Shown here: piece after piece, positions 18,451 through 29,067 of the stretch | Layout of the letters: the number at the start of each line of letters is the position of its first letter | How positions within the stretch are numbered: position 1 is the first letter of the stretch | Source: Oceanospirillaceae bacterium UBA7410 | Lineage (GTDB): Bacteria > Pseudomonadota > Gammaproteobacteria > Pseudomonadales > Balneatricaceae | Length of the DNA stretch: 42,258 nt | Reading direction: 5' to 3' | Assembly: GCA_002470565.1 (NCBI GenBank) | Contig: DKMQ01000048.1 | Span: 598 to 42,855, forward strand | Notes under the pieces: generated by a model | The model's database searches: none | What the model saw: the letters and a program-made list of their open reading frames with translations, nothing else | Told to the model about the DNA's origin: nothing | Made by a program: the position numbers and the translations under genes

Positions 18451-19614
18451 TTAATCAGCTTGACGTCGTAAGAATGCTGGGATGTCTAAATAACCAATAT
18501 CGCCTGCAGTGCTATTAGATGCATCAGCATCAGATTCGCTCAAATTCACATCCCCTGCTAATGGGTCTTTCACCGCTGGCAGTTCCATTTGATCGATGGT
18601 TGGGCGTCTCTTAGGGTTATTGACCACAGCTTTTACCAATGGTTCAATCTTTTCATACCCATGACCTAAACCTGTAGCAACTACCGTCACTTTTAACTCA
18701 TCAGACATTTCTGGATCAATCACCGTACCAATTACCACTGTGGCATTGTCTGACGCAAATTCCTCTATAGTATTACCTACTTCTGAAAACTCGCCCAAAT
18801 TCATATCTAAACCAGCGGTGATGTTAACTAAGATACCCTTTGCACCCCGCAAATCAACATCTTCTAATAATGGACTACGCACTGCAGCTTCCGCAGCTTC
18901 ACGAGCGCGATCTTCTCCACGAGCAACGCCCGTACCCATCATAGCCATACCCATTTCCGACATCACTGTACGCACGTCTGCAAAATCCACGTTTATCATA
19001 CCGGGGCGAGTAATAAGGTCTGCAATACCTTGTACCGCGCCAAGTAGCACATCATTTGCAGTGCTAAAAGCGGTAAGAAGGCTACAGTTTTTACCCAATA
19101 CTGGCAGCAGCTTTTCATTTGGAATAGTAATTAATGAATCCACATGCTCTGCTAACTCTTTAAGGCCCTGCTCTGCAATAGCCATACGCTTACGCCCTTC
19201 AAAGGGGAATGGCTTGGTTACAACGGCCACTGTTAAGATGCCCATCTCACGAGCAACTTCGGCCACGATTGGAGCAGCACCAGTACCTGTGCCGCCACCC
19301 ATACCTGCAGTGATAAAGACCATATCGGCCCCTTGCAAAATACTTTCTATTTGTGCGCGATCCTCAAGAGCTGCCTCACGACCAACATTAGGATTAGCGC
19401 CAGCGCCTAGACCTTTAGTTATTTGAGCACCTAATTGAATCACTGAGCGCGCTTCCATGCCTCTCAAGGCCTGAGCATCTGTGTTCGCACACACAAATTC
19501 AACGCCATCGATTTCACTGGACAACATGTGACTCACAGCGTTGCCGCCGCCACCACCGATACCAATTACTTTAATGATTGCATTTTGCGGCACGTTATCT
19601 ACTAATTCGTACAT
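18451..19614 (-). CDS. ftsZ: Cell division protein FtsZ
   Basis: FtsZ is the tubulin-like GTPase that polymerises into the division ring. The 387-residue protein begins [23 protein letters not shown] and contains the GTP-binding signature [10 protein letters not shown]. It also has [15 protein letters not shown], which includes the T7 synergy-loop region. The C-terminal linker is short. It ends in the conserved peptide [11 protein letters not shown], which binds FtsA and ZipA. The ATG at 19614 has a GGAGCAAGGCG leader. It follows ftsA by 89 bases, a gap containing the palindrome CACTTAAGTG and room for an internal promoter, as ftsZ commonly has. Confidence 0.98.
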   Translation of the reverse strand: MYELVDNVPQNAIIKVIGIGGGGGNAVSHMLSSEIDGVEFVCANTDAQALRGMEARSVIQLGAQITKGLGAGANPNVGREAALEDRAQIESILQGADMVFITAGMGGGTGTGAAPIVAEVAREMGILTVAVVTKPFPFEGRKRMAIAEQGLKELAEHVDSLITIPNEKLLPVLGKNCSLLTAFSTANDVLLGAVQGIADLITRPGMINVDFADVRTVMSEMGMAMMGTGVARGEDRAREAAEAAVRSPLLEDVDLRGAKGILVNITAGLDMNLGEFSEVGNTIEEFASDNATVVIGTVIDPEMSDELKVTVVATGLGHGYEKIEPLVKAVVNNPKRRPTIDQMELPAVKDPLAGDVNLSESDADASNSTAGDIGYLDIPAFLRRQAD

Positions 19615-19685
19615 CGCCTTGCTCCTAGTCTAATTTATTATTTTCTGACACGAAATTGATCGACATCAGACTTCACTTAGATAGC

Positions 19686-19700
19686 CACTTAAGTGACTTA
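19686..19700. promoter_or_regulatory. Palindrome and shared 10-mer in the ftsA-ftsZ gap
   Basis: CACTTAAGTG (19686-19695) is a perfect palindrome. The overlapping AAGTGACTTA (19691-19700) recurs exactly at 21004-21013 upstream of ftsA. Both copies lie in the only sizeable gaps of the 3' dcw cluster, so they may be sites for one protein acting on ftsA and ftsZ. Chance cannot be excluded with ten bases. Confidence 0.3.
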
Positions 19701-19703
19701 TCT

Positions 19704-20951
19704 TTAAAAATTCGATTTAACCCACATTTTAAACTTTGTTAACCATTGGCTCGTATCCAGAGAAAGATTCATTCCCTTAGCCTGTGGAGCCTGATTACTA
19801 GGCCCAGCTTGCTGGGCATAATTTAATAGGCCAACACAGGTAGAATAAGTTGGATTATCTAATAATCCACTAGGGCCCTTCGCTTTATGTGGCTTGGCTA
19901 ACCTAACTGGCATATGGAAAATCTCTTCCGCCAATTCAACAGCGCCTTCCATCAATGCCGTGCCACCTGTCAAAACCATACCAGCTGCGATCAAATCTTC
20001 ATAACCACTGCGTCTTAGCTCAGATTGAACAAGGGTATATAGCTCTTCATAACGAGGCTCTACTACTTCGGCCAGGGCCTGACGTGAAAGGTCTCTAGCA
20101 GGCCGATCACCTACACTTGGCACTTTGATACTTTCTGACAAATCAGTTAATTGGGCCAAGGCGCAGGCATACCTTACTTTCACATCCTCTGCATGTACTG
20201 TTGGCGTGCGCAAAGCCATCGCAATATCATTAGTTACCTGATCACCTGCAACAGGTATGACTGCTGTGTGGCGAATGGCACCTGCAGTGAACACAGCCAC
20301 GTCGATCGTGCCACCACCCATATCTACTAAACACACTCCTAATTCTTTTTCATCATCAGTGAGCACTGCATAGCTTGAAGCAAGCGCATTGAGCACTATA
20401 TTGTCTAATAACAAACCACACCGAGTGACACATTTTTCTATATTTTGAGCTACGTTTAACGCACAGGTGACAATATGCACTTTTACTTCCAACCTAACAC
20501 CAGACATACCAAGCGGGTCTTGAATCCCCTCTTGGCCATCAATCACGTATTCTTGCGGCAAAATATGTAAAATCTTTTGATCTGAAGGAATTGCTACTGC
20601 TCGAGCCGCTTCGATGACTCTCTCCAAGTCCAGTTCAGATACTTCACCAGCTTGTATTGCCACAATACCGTGTGAATTCATACTGCTGATGTGATTACCA
20701 CCAATGCCCACGGTAACCGTATTTATTTTGCAATCTACCATCAATTCAGCTTCTTCGATGGCGCGCTTTACCGACAATACTGTAGACTCAATATTGGCTA
20801 CGATGCCCCGCTTCAAACCGCGAGATTCTTGTGCACCAATACCCACAACGTGAAGCTCGTTATCATCCCCAAGCTCGGCCACCATAGCAACCACCTTAGA
20901 AGTTCCAATATCCAACCCTACCACCATGGGCTTAATTGCTAAGTCTGCCAA
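19704..20951 (-). CDS. ftsA: Cell division protein FtsA
   Basis: FtsA is the actin-like ATPase that tethers FtsZ polymers to the membrane and recruits later division proteins. The 415-residue protein opens VVGLDIGTSKVVAMVAEL (phosphate 1 loop), has LVDMGGGTIDVAVFTAGAIRH (phosphate 2) and VLTGGTALMEG (adenosine motif). Its C-terminal amphipathic helix is LSLDTSQWLTKFKMWVKSNF. The preferred start is a TTG at 20951, because AAGGAAG lies upstream at a usable distance and the resulting N-terminus matches family length. The first ATG would remove the residues before VVGLDIG. A GATAAT at 21015-21020 on this strand could be a -10 element. The start codon is unusual for a division gene. Confidence 0.95.
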   Translation of the reverse strand: MADLAIKPMVVGLDIGTSKVVAMVAELGDDNELHVVGIGAQESRGLKRGIVANIESTVLSVKRAIEEAELMVDCKINTVTVGIGGNHISSMNSHGIVAIQAGEVSELDLERVIEAARAVAIPSDQKILHILPQEYVIDGQEGIQDPLGMSGVRLEVKVHIVTCALNVAQNIEKCVTRCGLLLDNIVLNALASSYAVLTDDEKELGVCLVDMGGGTIDVAVFTAGAIRHTAVIPVAGDQVTNDIAMALRTPTVHAEDVKVRYACALAQLTDLSESIKVPSVGDRPARDLSRQALAEVVEPRYEELYTLVQSELRRSGYEDLIAAGMVLTGGTALMEGAVELAEEIFHMPVRLAKPHKAKGPSGLLDNPTYSTCVGLLNYAQQAGPSNQAPQAKGMNLSLDTSQWLTKFKMWVKSNF

Positions 20952-21003
20952 CCAATTTCTTCCTTATCATTACATTTTTCAAACAAGCAAAATAAGCCAT
21001 TTA

Positions 21004-21013
21004 AAGTGACTTA
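21004..21013. promoter_or_regulatory. AAGTGACTTA motif upstream of ftsA
   Basis: This 10-mer is identical to the one at 19691-19700 in the ftsZ leader and lies 53 to 62 bases before the ftsA start, directly beside a candidate -10 (GATAAT on the minus strand, 21015-21020). Its location at a probable promoter is visible; a regulatory role is inferred. Confidence 0.25.
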
Positions 21014-21089
21014 GATTATCCCACACTTTAGCTCTTAAGTGGTGGATTAATCAGTAAAAAGTGTCGTTTTTGCCACTAAATCTATTACC

Positions 21090-21827
21090 CTAACTAGCGT
21101 CTTTCCACGCTACAGATACACCATGAACATAGCGACCATCTATACGTTCAATCATGTGCGCTTTCGTCACGAAATAACTATGATACACCTTCATTAATCT
21201 CTGCAACCTAGGCAACACTTGGTCGCGGCCAAGCACTAAAATAACACTGTTATCCAAACGCAACTCAACAGCACCACGACGCGCCATTGTCATTTGGTCA
21301 ATGACAAGATCGTCTCGACCCACTAACCAGCTCATTTGTCGAAATAACTCACTCATAACCCATGCACTATCAAGAGGCCCCTCTAATACAGGCAACTGCT
21401 CGGCCTCAACGACCTGACTAGGATCTACCAATACAACTTGACCTTTATGATTGACAAAACCACCATCATACCAACGCGCCATAAAGATTTGAGGTGATAC
21501 CTCTACCATCAACCTATTGGGCCACACCCTACTCACTTTTGCATCACTCACCCAAGGATGACTTTCTACCTCAAGTCGAATTTGCTCTAAGTTTGCTCCA
21601 AAAAACGAATCTGGCAAATGGGCATTCAACTGGCTTTGTAGTGTAACTTTGTCTGTCGCAGGGATGTCTGCTTGCAGAACGATTTGCGCTAAAGGCCTCT
21701 GCATCCAAGGCTGTATCGCCTGCCATGTAAGCAGAAAAACTGTAAGCATCACCATAAGCAAAAGTAGTTTGGCGCCCCAACTCCAGCGACTTAACTGATC
21801 TGCCTGTTCTGCCTGTTTCATTACCAT
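21090..21827 (-). CDS. ftsQ: Cell division protein FtsQ
   Basis: FtsQ is a bitopic inner-membrane divisome protein that binds FtsB and FtsL in the periplasm. The 245-residue protein has a short cytosolic N-terminus and one membrane segment near residues 18-41. A POTRA domain follows (IVLQADIPATDKVTLQSQLN to MVEVSPQIFMARW), then the beta domain with GRDQVLPRLQRLMKVYH. The ATG at 21827 overlaps the ddlB stop codon by one base (TAATG), which indicates translational coupling. A 138-base gap follows before ftsA. Confidence 0.93.
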   Translation of the reverse strand: MVMKQAEQADQLSRWSWGAKLLLLMVMLTVFLLTWQAIQPWMQRPLAQIVLQADIPATDKVTLQSQLNAHLPDSFFGANLEQIRLEVESHPWVSDAKVSRVWPNRLMVEVSPQIFMARWYDGGFVNHKGQVVLVDPSQVVEAEQLPVLEGPLDSAWVMSELFRQMSWLVGRDDLVIDQMTMARRGAVELRLDNSVILVLGRDQVLPRLQRLMKVYHSYFVTKAHMIERIDGRYVHGVSVAWKDAS

Positions 21828-22795
21828 TATGCAGCCCGCGCCAGAGCTAAATTTAAAATAACCAGCGTTAATTGGGCAAAACTCAACCCAGCTGCCTTAG
21901 CCGCCATAGGCACTAGGCTATGGCTAGTCATGCCAGGAGTCGTATTTACTTCCAATAACCAATTACAACCTTGTTTATCTCGCATTACGTCAATACGCCC
22001 CCAATCCCGACAACCTAACACTTTAAAGGCGTAACCACACTCGCCTTCCATGCTCTTTTGTTGTGCCTTAGTCATGGGGTTATCAAACAAATAGCGAGTT
22101 TTTTCAGAATAATATTTAGCTTGTAAATCGTAAAAAACATTATCCGTTTCCAATCGTATCGCAGGTAAAGCCTCGTCATTAAGAATTGGAACCGTGTATT
22201 CATCCCCATCGATAAACTGTTCTGCCATCACCTCCCGATCATATTCGGCTGCATCGAGGTAGGCTTGCTTTAAACTTTTTATGGAATCAACAATGTTGAT
22301 ACCTAGACTTGACCCTTCATGCACTGGTTTGACCACCATCGGTAAACCAAGATGCTCAACAACTTGCGCCCAGTCACTCCTATCGTTTAGCACTTCATAC
22401 GCTGGCGTTTTCACCCCTTGTGCTAACCAAACTAACTTGGTCATCAACTTATTCATACCTAGACTAGATGCCAAAACATCGCAGCCCGTATAAGGGATAG
22501 ACATAAAATCAAGAACACCTTGAAGCGTACCATCTTCACCACCTCGGCCATGAAGGATGATAAATGCAGCATCCATGTCAGCCTCTTGTAACTGGGCAAC
22601 CTGATCCTGACCATCTGCTCCTAGGTCCAAGCCGAAGGCATCTACACCTGCACTTTTCAAATGAGTTAGCACTTGCGCACCACTCATTAAAGATATTTCC
22701 CGTTCAGCAGACGTGCCTCCATAAATGACTGCAATACGCATATTAGGCACTGTAAGTAGATGGCTCCAGCTCTGAGAAAGGTTCAATTTAGTCAT
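21827..22795 (-). CDS. ddlB: D-alanine--D-alanine ligase B
   Basis: Ddl makes the D-Ala-D-Ala dipeptide added by MurF, in an ATP-grasp reaction in the cytosol. The 322-residue protein has [17 protein letters not shown], the [12 protein letters not shown] block, and [20 protein letters not shown]. It also has [12 protein letters not shown] (ATP loop), [16 protein letters not shown] (omega loop) and [20 protein letters not shown], which carries the metal ligands. The ATG at 22795 follows AGGTGA and gives a short N-terminal extension like that of Pseudomonas DdlB. It overlaps murC by eight bases and ftsQ by one. Confidence 0.96.
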   Translation of the reverse strand: MTKLNLSQSWSHLLTVPNMRIAVIYGGTSAEREISLMSGAQVLTHLKSAGVDAFGLDLGADGQDQVAQLQEADMDAAFIILHGRGGEDGTLQGVLDFMSIPYTGCDVLASSLGMNKLMTKLVWLAQGVKTPAYEVLNDRSDWAQVVEHLGLPMVVKPVHEGSSLGINIVDSIKSLKQAYLDAAEYDREVMAEQFIDGDEYTVPILNDEALPAIRLETDNVFYDLQAKYYSEKTRYLFDNPMTKAQQKSMEGECGYAFKVLGCRDWGRIDVMRDKQGCNWLLEVNTTPGMTSHSLVPMAAKAAGLSFAQLTLVILNLALARAA

Positions 22796-24236
22796 TACTC
22801 ACCTTTTCCTGCTGTTGCATTTTTTCTAGAAGAGCTCTGGAAATTTGCCCTATATCGCCGGCTCCCTGAGTGAGTAAAAGGTCACCATCGAGCAAAATAT
22901 TTTCCAATACTGGAGCAACAGCGGCACCACGTTCTACAAAAATGGGGTCTACTTGGCCTCTGGATCTAATACTACGACAAAGGCTTCGCCCATCAGCACC
23001 GTTGATTGGGTCTTCTCCTGCTGGATAAATATCTAATAAAACCAGCACATCCACACGTGATAGCACATCCACAAAGTCTTCATATAAATCCCTCGTGCGT
23101 GAGTAGCGATGTGGCTGGTAGACCATTACTAGACGACGGTCAGGCCAACCTGCTCTGATCGCATCAATGGTGACAGAAACCTCTCTTGGGTGGTGGCCAT
23201 AGTCATCAACCAAGGTTGCTGTGCCTTTTTTGGCTGGATAATCACCTAAAACTTGGAATCTTCGACCTACGCCTGCAAAATCATTTAAACCACTCACTAT
23301 ATGCTCATCGGCCACTTCTAAGTCTGTGGCCACAGCAATGGCTGCCAATGCGTTTTGGACATTGTGTTTTCCAGGCATATTTAATGCAATATCTAAGTCT
23401 TTATACCCTTGTCTACAAACAGTAAATGACGTAATCATGCCTCTTTGTTGAACATTGACCGCTTTTACATCCGCTTTTTCATCAAATCCATAGGTCATCA
23501 ATGGCCTACTCACTTGAGGTAGTATTTCCCATACTACGGGATCATCTACACAGACAATGGCTAAACCATAAAAAGGTAGGTTATGTAAAAACTCTACAAA
23601 GGTTTTCTTTAAGCGATTAAAGTCTCCTTCGTAAGTAGACATATGGTCTGCATCAATGTTTGTTACTATCGAAGTTAATGGTTGCAGATGTAAAAAAGAA
23701 GCATCACTTTCATCGGCTTCTGCAACTAAGTATGAACTAGCTCCAAGTTTTGCATTGGTGCCTGAGCTGGTCAGTTTTCCACCTATTACAAATGTGGGAT
23801 CTAATCCCCCTGCAGCCAAAACAGAAGCAACTAAAGACGTCGTCGTGGTTTTTCCATGGGTTCCCGCCACTGCAATACCATGGCGATAGCGCATTAATTC
23901 AGCTAACATTTGCGCTCTTTGCACGACAGGAATACGATGAGATCGTGCTGCTATGAGCTCTGGATTTTCTTCGGTTACCGCTGTAGAAACCACCACCACG
24001 TGAGCGCCACGAATGTTCGTTTCTTGATGTCCAATAAAAATTTGCGCACCATGGCTTGATAATCTCTGCGTTACGGGGCTTACGCGTATGTCCGAACCGC
24101 TGATTTCATACCCTTGATTGAGTAGAACTTCGGCAATGCCACACATGCCTACTCCACCGATACCAACAAAATGAATGCGCTTAATGCGTCGCATTTCTGG
24201 AATGGTGTATTGATTTGGTGGGATAAATTTAACCAC
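22788..24236 (-). CDS. murC: UDP-N-acetylmuramate--L-alanine ligase
   Basis: MurC adds L-alanine to UDP-MurNAc, the first amino acid of the peptidoglycan stem peptide. Visible parts are the N-terminal Rossmann region [26 protein letters not shown], the ATP loop [14 protein letters not shown] and [43 protein letters not shown] and [16 protein letters not shown] follow. I place the start at the GTG at 24236 (482 residues), because GGAG lies seven bases before it; the TTG at 24242 is almost in contact with the same GGAG. The GTG overlaps the murG stop by eight bases (GTGGTTAA), and the C-terminus overlaps ddlB by eight bases. Confidence 0.96.
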   Translation of the reverse strand: MVKFIPPNQYTIPEMRRIKRIHFVGIGGVGMCGIAEVLLNQGYEISGSDIRVSPVTQRLSSHGAQIFIGHQETNIRGAHVVVVSTAVTEENPELIAARSHRIPVVQRAQMLAELMRYRHGIAVAGTHGKTTTTSLVASVLAAGGLDPTFVIGGKLTSSGTNAKLGASSYLVAEADESDASFLHLQPLTSIVTNIDADHMSTYEGDFNRLKKTFVEFLHNLPFYGLAIVCVDDPVVWEILPQVSRPLMTYGFDEKADVKAVNVQQRGMITSFTVCRQGYKDLDIALNMPGKHNVQNALAAIAVATDLEVADEHIVSGLNDFAGVGRRFQVLGDYPAKKGTATLVDDYGHHPREVSVTIDAIRAGWPDRRLVMVYQPHRYSRTRDLYEDFVDVLSRVDVLVLLDIYPAGEDPINGADGRSLCRSIRSRGQVDPIFVERGAAVAPVLENILLDGDLLLTQGAGDIGQISRALLEKMQQQEKVSND

Positions 24237-25314
24237 AAGCAATCTCCATGCAGTGCTGTGCTACAGCGTAAGAGGCCTTGGGAGAAGCGCAAGTAAGCGC
24301 TGCTTCAGCCATATTATTAAGTGTTGATGGGTGGCAATACAATGCCCGTATTTTTTCACTAAGAAGAACTGGCGATAAGGTGTCTTGGGGTAATAAAATA
24401 GCGGCGCCTGCGCTTGTTAAAACCGCAGCATTGGCAGTTTGGTGATCATCTACAGCGTAGGGATATGGCACCAATATAGATGCCAAGCCAGCATTAGCTA
24501 GCTCACTTACAGTAAGCGCTCCTGAGCGGCAAATAACTAGGTCAGCCCAAGCATACGCAAGTCCCATATCGTCAATATACCCATCCACTTTAGCCACAAC
24601 TCCAGCTTCATCATAGCCATTTTGAGTCATAGTTTGATGTTTAGGACCTGTTTGATGCCAAATTGTTGGCCTGTGCTCAAGACTCAACAGCGCCACGGCC
24701 TTAGGAACCAGTTTGTTAAGAGCTAAAGCTCCTAAACTACCCCCTACGACCAACACCTTAAGGCCATCAGCTGATTTTTGTGGAGTGTTAGCAATAATAT
24801 TAGATCTCAAAGGGTTACCTACAGTGATCGCCTTGTCATCAGAAAAACTCCCCGCAAATGCTTGTAATGTTCTGTTAGCAAGTGGGCGTAATAATCGATT
24901 TGTCAGCCCAGGAATTGCATTTTGTTCATGTAATATTAGCGGCACATTCAGAAGCTTTGCAGCCAACCCTCCAGGGCCTGTGACAAAGCCACCCATACCC
25001 AAAACACAGTCAGGCTTAAAGCGTCGTATTAAGCGTATGGATTGTAATAATGATTTAAATAACCGCCAAGGTGCAAACAACAATGATAGTTTCCCCTTGC
25101 CTCTTAAGCCCACCACATCAATACAATTTAATACTAAACCAGCCTCTGGTACCAAACGCGCTTCTATTCCTTTGCCAGTGCCTAGCCACTCTATTTCAAA
25201 GTTATGGCTGCATAAAATTTTAGCGGTTGCCAACGCTGGGTAAACATGACCACCCGTGCCAGCCGCCATAATAAGCACCCGCTTTGCTTCCTTTTTTAGT
25301 TGAGACTCAATCAT
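24229..25314 (-). CDS. murG: UDP-N-acetylglucosamine:lipid I N-acetylglucosaminyltransferase
   Basis: MurG converts lipid I to lipid II at the cytosolic face of the inner membrane. The 361-residue GT-B protein has the glycine-rich loop [27 protein letters not shown], the second glycine loop [33 protein letters not shown] and [12 protein letters not shown]. The UDP-GlcNAc-binding segment is [16 protein letters not shown], with [17 protein letters not shown]. The ATG at 25314 overlaps the ftsW stop by four bases (ATGA), and its own end overlaps murC. Confidence 0.97.
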   Translation of the reverse strand: MIESQLKKEAKRVLIMAAGTGGHVYPALATAKILCSHNFEIEWLGTGKGIEARLVPEAGLVLNCIDVVGLRGKGKLSLLFAPWRLFKSLLQSIRLIRRFKPDCVLGMGGFVTGPGGLAAKLLNVPLILHEQNAIPGLTNRLLRPLANRTLQAFAGSFSDDKAITVGNPLRSNIIANTPQKSADGLKVLVVGGSLGALALNKLVPKAVALLSLEHRPTIWHQTGPKHQTMTQNGYDEAGVVAKVDGYIDDMGLAYAWADLVICRSGALTVSELANAGLASILVPYPYAVDDHQTANAAVLTSAGAAILLPQDTLSPVLLSEKIRALYCHPSTLNNMAEAALTCASPKASYAVAQHCMEIACG

Positions 25315-26600
25315 GAATTTGTGCCTCGCTTACTCTTGTCATCGACAAACCATTGATCAACATCATCTAAACCTGGAGTGACTTGGATTAATTTTTCAGT
25401 TGTGTTGCTCGATGAGTTTTGGACCGGATATCCACCGACAGTAACTTCACTTGATAAACTTAAATAAGAGGCATTATTTTCTAAAGAAATACGCAGTAAA
25501 ATACCTAAACTCCCAGCACACGCCAACATACTACTTCCACCGTAACTCACAAAGGGTAAAGTCAGCCCTTTGGTCGGCAGTAATCCTAGATTCACTCCAA
25601 TGTTTATCATTGCTTGGGTGGCTATCAGCAATATTAAACCATACGCTAGATAAGCTGAAAAATGGCGACCTAAACGCTCAGATTTTTGACCTATCTGTAG
25701 CCCGCGCACTATGAGTACACCATATAGAGCTACTACGATTAAAGCACCAAAAGCACCTGATTCTTCAGCCAATACAGAATAAACAAAATCTGTGTGGGCT
25801 TCAGGTAGGTAAAATAGTTTTTGCATGCTCTGACCTAAACCTTCACCAAACCAACCTCCACGGCCAAAGGCAATTTGCGCCTGAGTTAATTGGTAACCAC
25901 TACCAAAAGGATCACTCCATGGGTCTAGGTACGTCATTAAACGCTTGACTCGATACTCAGCAGCAAAAATGGTCATTGCTCCCAAGGCAGCCGCAGCTAA
26001 AAGCACTATGGAGATGTGACGCTTGCGCATACCACCTAAAAAAAACATCCCCAAAACAGCACTCATCATCACCACAACTGCGCCAAAATCGGGTTCTAAC
26101 AAAAGGAGTACAATAAAAGCGCCCAGCACTACTAAAGATTTGGAAAAGCCTGAGAAATTATTTCTAATGACGTCTTGTTGGCGCACTAAATATCCTGCCA
26201 TGAATGTCACAACCGCTATTTTAGCAAACTCTGAAGGTTGCAAACTTAATGGTCCTACGGGGATCCATCGCGTACTACCATTCACATTTTTACCTAGCCC
26301 TGGGATCAATACGGCAACCAATAGCAACATACCCAGCAACAACAAGTATGGACTTTGTTTTTGCCACACGTGCACTGGTGTCATAAGACACATCATCATA
26401 CTAAAGCTGCCCAGAATCATGAATAAAAGCTGTCGCTTGCTTTGATAAAAAGGGTCGTTAAACTTAATAGCAACTACATCCATTGACGCTGATGTAATCA
26501 ATACATAACCTATGAGAGCTAACGCCAAGGCTGGAACAAATAAGACCAAATCTAACCTTTGACTCGCTACAATTCTCCACTGTTTAGATACAAGATTCAT
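25311..26600 (-). CDS. ftsW: Septal peptidoglycan polymerase FtsW (SEDS family)
   Basis: FtsW is the SEDS glycosyltransferase that polymerises lipid II at the septum with FtsI. The 429-residue protein has about ten membrane segments. SEDS blocks are NVNGSTRWIPVGPLSLQPSEFAKIAVV, LEPDFGAVVVM, YLDPWSDPFGSGYQLTQAQIAFGRGGWFGEGLGQS, LPEAHTDFVYSVLAEESG (with the catalytic aspartate loop region) and TKGLTLPFVSYGGSSMLA near the C-terminus. A soluble C-terminal tail of about 60 residues follows. It overlaps murD and murG by four bases each (ATGA), so translation is coupled across the three genes. Confidence 0.97.
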   Translation of the reverse strand: MNLVSKQWRIVASQRLDLVLFVPALALALIGYVLITSASMDVVAIKFNDPFYQSKRQLLFMILGSFSMMMCLMTPVHVWQKQSPYLLLLGMLLLVAVLIPGLGKNVNGSTRWIPVGPLSLQPSEFAKIAVVTFMAGYLVRQQDVIRNNFSGFSKSLVVLGAFIVLLLLEPDFGAVVVMMSAVLGMFFLGGMRKRHISIVLLAAAALGAMTIFAAEYRVKRLMTYLDPWSDPFGSGYQLTQAQIAFGRGGWFGEGLGQSMQKLFYLPEAHTDFVYSVLAEESGAFGALIVVALYGVLIVRGLQIGQKSERLGRHFSAYLAYGLILLIATQAMINIGVNLGLLPTKGLTLPFVSYGGSSMLACAGSLGILLRISLENNASYLSLSSEVTVGGYPVQNSSSNTTEKLIQVTPGLDDVDQWFVDDKSKRGTNS

Positions 26601-27952
26601 ATCAACGCCCTCACCAGTTGGGAAAAATGTAGGCCTCTTGACTCAAAATTATCATAAGCATCAAAACTTGCGCATGCTGGAGATAATAATACTAAATCAC
26701 CACTGACTGCATTTTCGTGTGCAATTGACACTGCCGTTTGCATATCTTTTGCATCAAAGAAGATAGAGCTATCAAATAAGACTTGTTTAATTCTTTGTGC
26801 ATCTGCACCTATTAAAAGAGTTTGTTTACAAAACTTTGATACTGGCGCAGCTAAGTCAGAAAAGTCTGCACCTTTACCCTCCCCACCTGCGATCAGTATT
26901 ATTTTCCCTTTTAACTCAGGCCCTAGGCCTTCTATAGCAGCCACAGTTGCCCCAACATTAGTACCTTTAGAGTCATTGATGTATGACACGCCATCGATGT
27001 TAGCCACATGCTCGCAGCGATGGGGCAAGCCTGTAAAAGTTGTTAGGGTGCTAACCATTGCATCCATTGGCAGACCTGCTGCTTCGCCAAGAGCCAAAGC
27101 TGCAAGGCCATTAGCTATATTATGGCCACCTTTTAATGCCATTTTTTTAACTGGCATAATGCAGTACATACCTTTAGCAAGCCATTTTTCACCATGCTTT
27201 GTAAGTACACCAAATTGCCCTACATCTGGTTCACCCAGACTAAAGCGTGTTTGAGTAACGGTATCTGGCACAAGAGGATTAGTAAGGGCGTCATTACCAT
27301 TAACTACCACAGCTTTACATGCCTGAAAAATTCTATGCTTAGCTTGATGGTAGCCCATAAGGTTATTATAGCGATCCATGTGGTCTGCGCTCACATTAAG
27401 CACACAAGCAACACTTGCGCCTAAGCCAGTAGTAGATTCCAACTGAAAACTTGATAATTCCATCACATATAGGTCAATATTATCAGCTAACAATGACACC
27501 GAGGGCTGACCAAGATTACCGCCAATAGCTACATTGAGATTGGCCATTTTAGCCATTTCACCCACCAAGCTTGTGACCGTACTTTTAGCATTAGACCCAG
27601 TTATTGCCACAATTGGCACACAAGCTTTACGGGCTGCCTGTGCAAATAGGTCAATATCACTGCGAATAGGCACGCCGGCCTTGGCTGCTTCAACTAAAAC
27701 AGGCTCTTGTAAGGATACCCCAGGACTTAAAATGATTTGGCTTGCGTTAAGGCATAAATCAAGAGCAAATTCACCTAAGTGTATCAGCGTGTTTGGCTGC
27801 TCTGATTTTAATTGCTGCAAAAATGGAGGATCTTGCCTAGAGTCAACCACGCAGAATCGCTCACCTTGACGGGCTAAATATTGAGCACAAGAAAACCCAG
27901 TGACTCCTAAACCGATAATAAGGCTGTAACGATCACTAACGATCAATGGCAT
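26597..27952 (-). CDS. murD: UDP-N-acetylmuramoyl-L-alanine--D-glutamate ligase
   Basis: MurD adds D-glutamate to UDP-MurNAc-L-Ala. The N-terminal domain has SLIIGLGVTGFSCAQYLARQG. The ATP loop is ITGSNAKSTVTSLVGEMAK, with alanine where E. coli has glycine, a variant I recall from Pseudomonas. ELSSFQLE, NVSADHMDRYNNLMGY, INDSKGTNVGATVAAIEGL and LLSPACASFDAYDNFESRG follow. The ATG at 27952 (451 residues) was chosen because AAGGAG lies ten bases ahead and the protein then begins at the family N-terminus. A longer in-frame reading to 28039 would run into mraY and has an unrelated N-terminus. 29 bases separate it from mraY. Confidence 0.96.
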   Translation of the reverse strand: MPLIVSDRYSLIIGLGVTGFSCAQYLARQGERFCVVDSRQDPPFLQQLKSEQPNTLIHLGEFALDLCLNASQIILSPGVSLQEPVLVEAAKAGVPIRSDIDLFAQAARKACVPIVAITGSNAKSTVTSLVGEMAKMANLNVAIGGNLGQPSVSLLADNIDLYVMELSSFQLESTTGLGASVACVLNVSADHMDRYNNLMGYHQAKHRIFQACKAVVVNGNDALTNPLVPDTVTQTRFSLGEPDVGQFGVLTKHGEKWLAKGMYCIMPVKKMALKGGHNIANGLAALALGEAAGLPMDAMVSTLTTFTGLPHRCEHVANIDGVSYINDSKGTNVGATVAAIEGLGPELKGKIILIAGGEGKGADFSDLAAPVSKFCKQTLLIGADAQRIKQVLFDSSIFFDAKDMQTAVSIAHENAVSGDLVLLSPACASFDAYDNFESRGLHFSQLVRALI

Positions 27953-27981
27953 TGTTGACTCTACTCCTTGGAAATTATTAT

Positions 27982-29064
27982 TTATCGCAACTTTAAAGTG
28001 GCCAAGCCAATCAAGACTAGAACTACAGTAATAATCCAAAAACGTACAATAATTCTAGGCTCAGGCCAGCCTTTAAGCTCAAAGTGGTGATGAATGGGAG
28101 CCATACGAAAGACTCGCTTACCAGTTAATTTAAATGAAGCTACTTGTATAATAACGGACACAGTTTCCATCACAAACACACCTCCCATAATCAACAGCAC
28201 TAATTCCTGCCTCACTATGACAGCCACCACACCCAAAGCCGCGCCAAGGGCTAGTGCACCAACGTCACCCATAAATACTTGAGCAGGATAAGTGTTAAAC
28301 CATAAAAACCCCATACCAGCGCCAACGATTGCAGCACAAAAAACCACCAGTTCTCCTGCGCCTCGTATATAAGGTATATTTAGGTATTCAGAAAAAACAG
28401 AGTTGCCTGTCAAGTAAGCAAACACTGCTAATGCTCCAGCAATAAGCACTGTAGGCAAGATAGCCAGGCCATCTAGTCCATCTGTAAGATTCACTGCATT
28501 TGAAGTACCAACAATGACAAAGTAAGTTAACAAGATATAGAACACCCCTAAATTAATGCCTATTGTTTTGAAAAAAGGCACTATAAGTTCTAATTCTTGG
28601 GGGGTTTGTGCGCTGTAGTATAAAAATAGCGCTGCTCCAAGCCCACCTACCGATTGCCAAAAATACTTCCAACGGGCTATAAGTCCCCGAGAATTTTTTT
28701 CCACCACTTTACGGTAATCATCTACCCAACCTACTGCGCCAAATACAGCAGTTACAGCAATAGTCACCCAAATATAACGATTAGTTAGGTCTCCCCACAA
28801 CAGTGCACTAATTAGAATAGCCAAGAGTATAAGCGCACCACCCATCGTTGGAGTGCCCTCCTTAACCAGGTGGCTTTGTGGTCCATCTTCACGGATAGAC
28901 TGACCAATTTGTTTGGTCTTCAAATGCTCGATCATATACGGGCCAATCGCCATGGCAATGAACAAGGATGTGAGCACCCCCATAATGCCGCGCATGGTTA
29001 AGTATTGAAAAACACTAAAAGCACTATAATACTGAGATAAATATTCTGCCAACCATAACAACAT
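27982..29064 (-). CDS. mraY: Phospho-N-acetylmuramoyl-pentapeptide transferase
   Basis: MraY transfers phospho-MurNAc-pentapeptide to undecaprenyl phosphate, forming lipid I in the inner membrane. The 360-residue protein has the expected ten membrane segments. It carries [29 protein letters not shown], the aspartate-rich [32 protein letters not shown], and [24 protein letters not shown] near the C-terminus. These include the DDxx(D) and HHH motifs of the active site. It starts at the ATG at 29064, three bases after the murF stop, and ends 29 bases before murD. Confidence 0.98.
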   Translation of the reverse strand: MLLWLAEYLSQYYSAFSVFQYLTMRGIMGVLTSLFIAMAIGPYMIEHLKTKQIGQSIREDGPQSHLVKEGTPTMGGALILLAILISALLWGDLTNRYIWVTIAVTAVFGAVGWVDDYRKVVEKNSRGLIARWKYFWQSVGGLGAALFLYYSAQTPQELELIVPFFKTIGINLGVFYILLTYFVIVGTSNAVNLTDGLDGLAILPTVLIAGALAVFAYLTGNSVFSEYLNIPYIRGAGELVVFCAAIVGAGMGFLWFNTYPAQVFMGDVGALALGAALGVVAVIVRQELVLLIMGGVFVMETVSVIIQVASFKLTGKRVFRMAPIHHHFELKGWPEPRIIVRFWIITVVLVLIGLATLKLR

Positions 29065-29067
29065 GGG

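Noticed and set aside
18740..19426. A 228-codon plus-strand frame opposite ftsZ
   Set aside because: It is wholly antisense to the conserved FtsZ GTPase domain. The protein is Ser/Ala/Pro-rich low-complexity sequence, as expected of a codon-bias shadow.
24713..25243. A 176-codon plus-strand frame opposite murG
   Set aside because: It lies inside the conserved murG gene, has no ribosome-binding site and no recognisable domain.
27953..28039. N-terminal extension of MurD to 28039
   Set aside because: It would overlap mraY by 58 bases, shows no resemblance to MurD N-termini, and a good AAGGAG precedes the ATG at 27952.
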